Assembly: GCF_017873555.1 (NCBI RefSeq)
Contig: NZ_JAGGKE010000001.1
Location: 1-64,000 of the forward strand
Reading direction: 5' to 3'
Source of the DNA: Halorubrum trapanicum
GTDB lineage: Archaea > Halobacteriota > Halobacteria > Halobacteriales > Haloferacaceae
Length of the DNA stretch: 64,000 nt
Below, piece by piece: positions 60,895-64,000 of this stretch. The position numbers and the translations under genes were made by a program. The notes below the pieces were generated by a model. That model was not told the origin of the DNA, did not search any database, and saw only the letters and a program-made list of their open reading frames with translations. How positions within the stretch are numbered: the stretch's first letter is position 1; each line of letters starts with the position of its first letter.

Positions 60895-61329
60895 CTACAG
60901 CTTCTCGATGTCGCGGGCGGCCTCCGCCTGCTCGCGGACGGACTCGACCGTGGCCGACGGATCGGTGGCCGCGACCGCCGCGTTGACCGCGCCTTCGAGG
61001 ACGGGTGCGTCCGCGATCACGGCCTCCGCGTCGCTCAGTTCGACGGCGACGTCCGCGTTCATCACCGCGCTGCCGAGGTCGACGAGGACGACGACGCCGT
61101 CGGACTCGGTCGCGTCGCCTCTGTCCTCCGCGTCGGTCGCGTCTCCCTCGTCCGTCCCGCCGGCCGCGGCGTCGATGGCGTCCCCGATCGCGTCCGGGAC
61201 GGTGCCGATCCCGCCCTTCCCGTCGCCGCCGACCGGTTCGATGCGGGTGTCGCCGGCCATCTCGGCGGCGACCTCCGCGATCCCCTCGGCGGCGCGCTCG
61301 CTGTGCGAGACGACGACGATCCCGACCAT
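60895..61329 (-). CDS. dhaM: PTS-dependent dihydroxyacetone kinase phosphotransferase subunit DhaM
   Basis: A 144-residue EIIA-Man-type domain starting MVGIVVVSHSERAAEGIAEVA. His9 (VSHSE) is the phosphorylation site. VVLVDLGSAVMNADVAVEL is the conserved second motif. An acidic low-complexity loop (~58-78) is a halophile insertion. It lacks the HPr and enzyme I domains fused in E. coli DhaM, which are supplied by the separate ptsH/ptsI genes facing it. ATG overlaps the dhaL stop, the last gene of the dhaKLM operon. Confidence 0.93.
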   Translation of the reverse strand: MVGIVVVSHSERAAEGIAEVAAEMAGDTRIEPVGGDGKGGIGTVPDAIGDAIDAAAGGTDEGDATDAEDRGDATESDGVVVLVDLGSAVMNADVAVELSDAEAVIADAPVLEGAVNAAVAATDPSATVESVREQAEAARDIEKL

Positions 61330-62063
61330 CAGTCGTCCTCCGAGGCCGCAGCGGGGTCGTCGCTCGCCTCCTCCGGGTCGTCGTCCGGGATCGTCGGCGA
61401 GGCGGCGTCGGTCTCCGGCACGTCGACGTCGAGCCGCTCGGCGGCGACCGCGAGCAGCTCCTCGAGGATGATCAGCGCGCTCGTCGCGCCCGGGTCCTGG
61501 TGGCCGACGGAGCGCCAGCCGAGGTAGGAGGCCCGGCCCTTTCGCGCGCGGATCGGGACGGTGAACGCGACGCCGCGCTCCGCGGCGTCGACCGCCTTCG
61601 CGAGCGCCTCGATCGGCTCTACGTCGTCGACCTCGATCGACTTCTTGAACGTGTGGACCGCGGGCGTCAGCGCGTCCACCATCGTCTGGTCGCCGACGCG
61701 CGCGTCGCCTCTGTCCTCGACCTTCTCGAGGTACGTCTCCGCGAACGCGACCGCGGTCTCGGGGGTGACCCCCTCGTCGAGCTCGCCCGCCGCGAACACG
61801 AGCGACCCGCCGAACAGCGGGCCGGCCGCGCCGCCGACCTCGGCCATCAGCGTCTTGCCGACCGTCTTCGCGACGGTCTCGGCGTCCGGGTCGTTGAGGT
61901 CGCGCGCGGCGTCGGCCGCCTCGGCCCACCCGCGAGCCATGTTCCCGCCGTGGTCGGCGTCGCCGATGGCGGAGTCCAGTCGGGTCAGGTGGTCGCGCTC
62001 CGCCTCGATGCGCTCGGCGACCGCGTCGACCGCCGCCACGACGGCCGCGCCGTCGTCGGTCAT
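61329..62063 (-). CDS. dhaL: Dihydroxyacetone kinase ADP-binding subunit DhaL
   Basis: A 244-residue subunit. The nucleotide/Mg-binding segment DSAIGDADHGGNMARG (~30-45) is intact, and GGAAGPLFGGSLVFAA and LGWRSVGHQDPGATS match the DhaL helical barrel that holds ADP as permanent cofactor. The last ~30 residues are an acidic tail. It receives phosphate from DhaM and passes it to dihydroxyacetone bound on DhaK. ATGA overlaps connect it to dhaK upstream and dhaM downstream. Confidence 0.95.
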   Translation of the reverse strand: MTDDGAAVVAAVDAVAERIEAERDHLTRLDSAIGDADHGGNMARGWAEAADAARDLNDPDAETVAKTVGKTLMAEVGGAAGPLFGGSLVFAAGELDEGVTPETAVAFAETYLEKVEDRGDARVGDQTMVDALTPAVHTFKKSIEVDDVEPIEALAKAVDAAERGVAFTVPIRARKGRASYLGWRSVGHQDPGATSALIILEELLAVAAERLDVDVPETDAASPTIPDDDPEEASDDPAAASEDD

Positions 62064-63058
62064 GTCGTCGTCAGCGCCGGGGTGTCGGCCGGCGCGTCGA
62101 ACAGCTCCTTCAGTTCGTCGTCGACCGCGCACACCGTGATCGACGCGCCGGCCATGTCCAGCGAGGTCATGTAGTCGCCGACCCACGCGTCGTAGGTCTC
62201 GAGGCTGCGCTCGCCCAGCAGCTCCTGAAGCCGCCGGTTGACGACGAACAGCTCCATCTGCGGCGTGGCGCCCATCCCGTTGACGACCGTGAGCACCTCC
62301 TGCCCCTCGTCGAGGTCGAGGTCGTCGAGGACCGCGTCGGTCAGCTCCTCCGTGACCGCGTCGGCGGGCATCGCCTCGGTGCGCTCGGTGCCCGGCTCGC
62401 CGTGGATCCCGATGCCGAGTTCGATCTCGTCGTCGCCCAAGTCGAAGGTGGGTTCGCCCTTCTCCGGGGTGACACAGGAGGTGAGCGCGGTGCCCATCGT
62501 GCCGACGTTGTCGACCACCTTCTCGGCGACGCGTTTGACCTCCGAGAGGTCGGCGCCCTGCGCGGCCTTCGCGCCCGCGGCCTTGTGGACGAGGATCGTC
62601 CCGCAGACGCCGCGGCGGCCCGAGGTGTACAGCGAGTCCTCGACCGCCACGTCGTCGTCCACCACGACGCTCTCGACCTCGACGCCCTCCATCTCCGCGA
62701 GTTCGATGGCGGTCTCGAAGTTCATCACGTCGCCCTCGTAGTTCTTGATCACCGCGAGGACGCCGTCGCCCGCGTCGCAGGCGCCGATCAGCTCCTCGAA
62801 CTCGTCGGCGGTCGGCGAGGAGAACACGTCGCCCGCGGCCGCGCCGTCGAGCATGCCGTCGCCGATGTACCCCGCGTGGGTCGGCTCGTGGCCGCTTCCC
62901 CCGCCCGTGACGATCCCCACCTTCCCCTCGACCGGCCCGTCGTCGCGGACGAGCACCTGCGTGTCCGGCAACCGCCGCAGGCGGTCGGGATGCGCCGCGG
63001 TCATCCCGTCGAGCATCTCGTCGACCACGTCGTCCGGATCGTTGATCAGCTTCTTCAT
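62060..63058 (-). CDS. dhaK: Dihydroxyacetone kinase substrate-binding subunit DhaK
   Basis: A 332-residue subunit that binds dihydroxyacetone. Substrate residues are visible: GGGSGHEPTHAGYIGDGMLDGA includes His57, and GIGIHGEPG contains His219, the site of the covalent hemiaminal. Length matches PTS-type DhaK. TATA-like gttaaacg (63086-63093) lies ~30 nt upstream, so it heads a dhaK-dhaL-dhaM operon with both junctions overlapping. The product, DHAP, enters glycolysis or glycerol-lipid metabolism. Confidence 0.96.
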   Translation of the reverse strand: MKKLINDPDDVVDEMLDGMTAAHPDRLRRLPDTQVLVRDDGPVEGKVGIVTGGGSGHEPTHAGYIGDGMLDGAAAGDVFSSPTADEFEELIGACDAGDGVLAVIKNYEGDVMNFETAIELAEMEGVEVESVVVDDDVAVEDSLYTSGRRGVCGTILVHKAAGAKAAQGADLSEVKRVAEKVVDNVGTMGTALTSCVTPEKGEPTFDLGDDEIELGIGIHGEPGTERTEAMPADAVTEELTDAVLDDLDLDEGQEVLTVVNGMGATPQMELFVVNRRLQELLGERSLETYDAWVGDYMTSLDMAGASITVCAVDDELKELFDAPADTPALTTT

Positions 63059-63194
63059 GTTCGATCGAAACGACTCGCCCGGACCGGTTAAACGTAGTGG
63101 GAAACGGGGGGTGTCACCCCCGCCCGCGGGCGGTCCCCGCCCTCGCTCGTCCGCTCCCCGCCCGTCGCTGGTCCCCCTCGTCGCTCGCCGTCGG

Positions 63195-63557
63195 TCAGTT
63201 CGGTTCGAGGTCGAGGGAGCCGCACTCCCGACAGCGGAACACGCCGGCGTCGGTCCGGTCGGGAACGCGGAACTCGTGGCCGTTCTCGCAGACGCCGCCG
63301 TCGTCGAACGCCTCGTCGCTCGGTTCGAGGTCGGTCGACTCGCAGGCCGGGCAGGCGAACGCGCCGTTGCTCAGCTGCGTCGGCTCGACGAAGTAGTGGC
63401 CCTTCCGACACCGCCCGCCGTCCTGAATCCCGTCCGTGCTCGGCGAGACGTTCTTGACGTTGCACTTCGGGCAGTAGTACGTCCCGTCGCCGGCCTGCTT
63501 CGGCGACGCGAAGTAGTGGCCGTTCGTACAGCTACCGCCGTTGTCGAAGGGATCCAT
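63195..63557 (-). CDS. Triple zinc-ribbon protein
   Basis: A 120-residue protein made of three near-identical units. Each has a Cys-x2-GHxF-type knuckle followed ~15 residues later by CxxC: unit 1 CTNGHYF then CPKC, unit 2 CRKGHYF then CPAC, unit 3 CENGHEF then CREC. Units are joined by acidic linkers. Each unit supplies three Cys and a His, enough for one metal site (CxxxHxnCxxC-like). ATG 63557 is preferred over the frame at 63569; TATA-like gtgtaaac lies ~25 nt upstream. Function unknown. Confidence 0.85.
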   Translation of the reverse strand: MDPFDNGGSCTNGHYFASPKQAGDGTYYCPKCNVKNVSPSTDGIQDGGRCRKGHYFVEPTQLSNGAFACPACESTDLEPSDEAFDDGGVCENGHEFRVPDRTDAGVFRCRECGSLDLEPN

Positions 63558-63591
63558 ACCCCGCTCCACGGGGAACTGCGTGTAAACTGCT

Positions 63592-63915
63592 GTGGTCGGG
63601 GTCGTTCAGGTATTTCGAAACGAAACTCAATACGGCCGTGACGAGAGCAACGAGAACGGCTATCCGCGGGACGTGAAGGGGTCGATAGTCAACAGCGTGC
63701 CGGCCTGGGAGGACCAGCACGAGACGCTCGTGGGCGCTGACGGTAGGTACGCGCTCGTGTGGTATCGAGCGGAAGGCAGAGAGATAACCGTCATGTCGTC
63801 GCGCACGGTCCGCGCTCGGGACTTGGAGATAACGAACTGGACAAATCCGGGAGAGACGCACTATCGGAGTCACAGTCGCGAGGCACAGATCTCCGTGAGC
63901 CGGCTCCAGCCGTGA
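63592..63915 (+). CDS. Hypothetical protein or gene remnant
   Basis: A 107-residue frame with only a GTG start, directly after an in-frame TAA at 63583. It has mixed polar composition (FRNETQYGRDESNENGYP; TLVGADGRYALVWYRAEG; ISVSRLQP). GC is visibly lower than the window average, which suggests foreign origin or a decaying gene. It could be the 3' end of a truncated gene. No promoter specific to it is seen besides the divergent one of the zinc-ribbon gene. Confidence 0.4.
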   Translation: MVGVVQVFRNETQYGRDESNENGYPRDVKGSIVNSVPAWEDQHETLVGADGRYALVWYRAEGREITVMSSRTVRARDLEITNWTNPGETHYRSHSREAQISVSRLQP

Positions 63916-63937
63916 ACTCTGGATACTATAGTGCCGA

Positions 63938-64000
63938 TCAAATTGCCCACTCAGGAACCACTTCTTGGATCTTCTCGCTTAATGCTTCTCTCGATTCCGC
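63938..64000 (-). CDS. 3' end of a gene running off the right edge
   Basis: An open frame on the minus strand enters from the right edge and ends at TGA (63938-63940). The 20 visible codons give a helix-forming C-terminus (SREALSEKIQEVVPEWAI). Base composition is A/T-rich compared with the rest of the window. No identity can be given from so little sequence. Confidence 0.4.
   Translation of the reverse strand, partial: AESREALSEKIQEVVPEWAI

Noticed and set aside
63532-63873. Minus-strand 113-codon frame covering the right-edge region
   Set aside because: It overlaps the start of the well-supported zinc-ribbon gene and its promoter and has no recognisable features.

Overview
The window is haloarchaeal chromosome (class Halobacteria, most like Halorubrum or a close relative). 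The evidence is high GC with strongly GC3-biased, acid-rich proteins, A/T-rich TATA boxes about 27 nt upstream of start codons that often imply leaderless mRNAs, two TFB genes, GatE, a halocyanin, Elp3, RqcH, and a 5S rRNA at the left edge. Most of it is ordinary core genome. I see no CRISPR array, no recognisable transposase and no integrase.

Layout. 1-260: end of an rRNA operon (spacer hairpins, 5S, terminator). 0.5-12.9 kb: a regulator-like protein, an EamA exporter, a GAF histidine kinase, OGG1-like glycosylase, small zinc/UPF proteins, TFB 1, an MscS channel, an M20 amidohydrolase, a wHTH regulator, and a small membrane gene broken by a TAA codon. 12.9-22.6 kb: a cation exchanger and an alpha-glucan block (4-alpha-glucanotransferase, GH13 amylase, and a 1589-residue double glucoamylase). 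22.6-30.6 kb: HhH-MutS protein, MBL hydrolase, acyl-CoA dehydrogenase, MenE, UspA, TFB 2. 31-38 kb: a METTL5-type methyltransferase pair, rhomboid protease, small regulators, a sulfite-oxidase-fold enzyme, MenF (menaquinone, with MenE), PAC2 protein. 37.9-46 kb: RNA and translation genes (NSUN-type methyltransferase coupled to a PUA-like partner, Elp3, RqcH) plus a Bax1-type nuclease. 46-52 kb: PurF, double-domain halocyanin, DUF420 protein, tRNA-Leu(GAG), GatE. 52-58.7 kb: Lrp regulator divergent from an EamA exporter, BirA, UspA, YchF. 58.8-63 kb: HPr and enzyme I facing dhaK-dhaL-dhaM, a complete phosphoenolpyruvate-dependent dihydroxyacetone kinase system. The last 0.4 kb is less GC-rich and ends inside a gene.

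The most unusual signal is a pair of related intergenic elements (about 39448-39875 and 49854-50189). Each has TATA-box-like sequences, a repeated short unit, a long stem-loop with 18-bp arms, two smaller hairpins and an A/T-rich end. The stems carry compensatory base-pair changes between copies, and the ~57-nt segment between the 18-bp arms is in opposite orientation in the two copies. This looks like a structured, possibly transcribed and invertible, repeat family. Short tandem duplications also cluster at gene ends and in promoter regions (49463, 52741, 55039, 57379).
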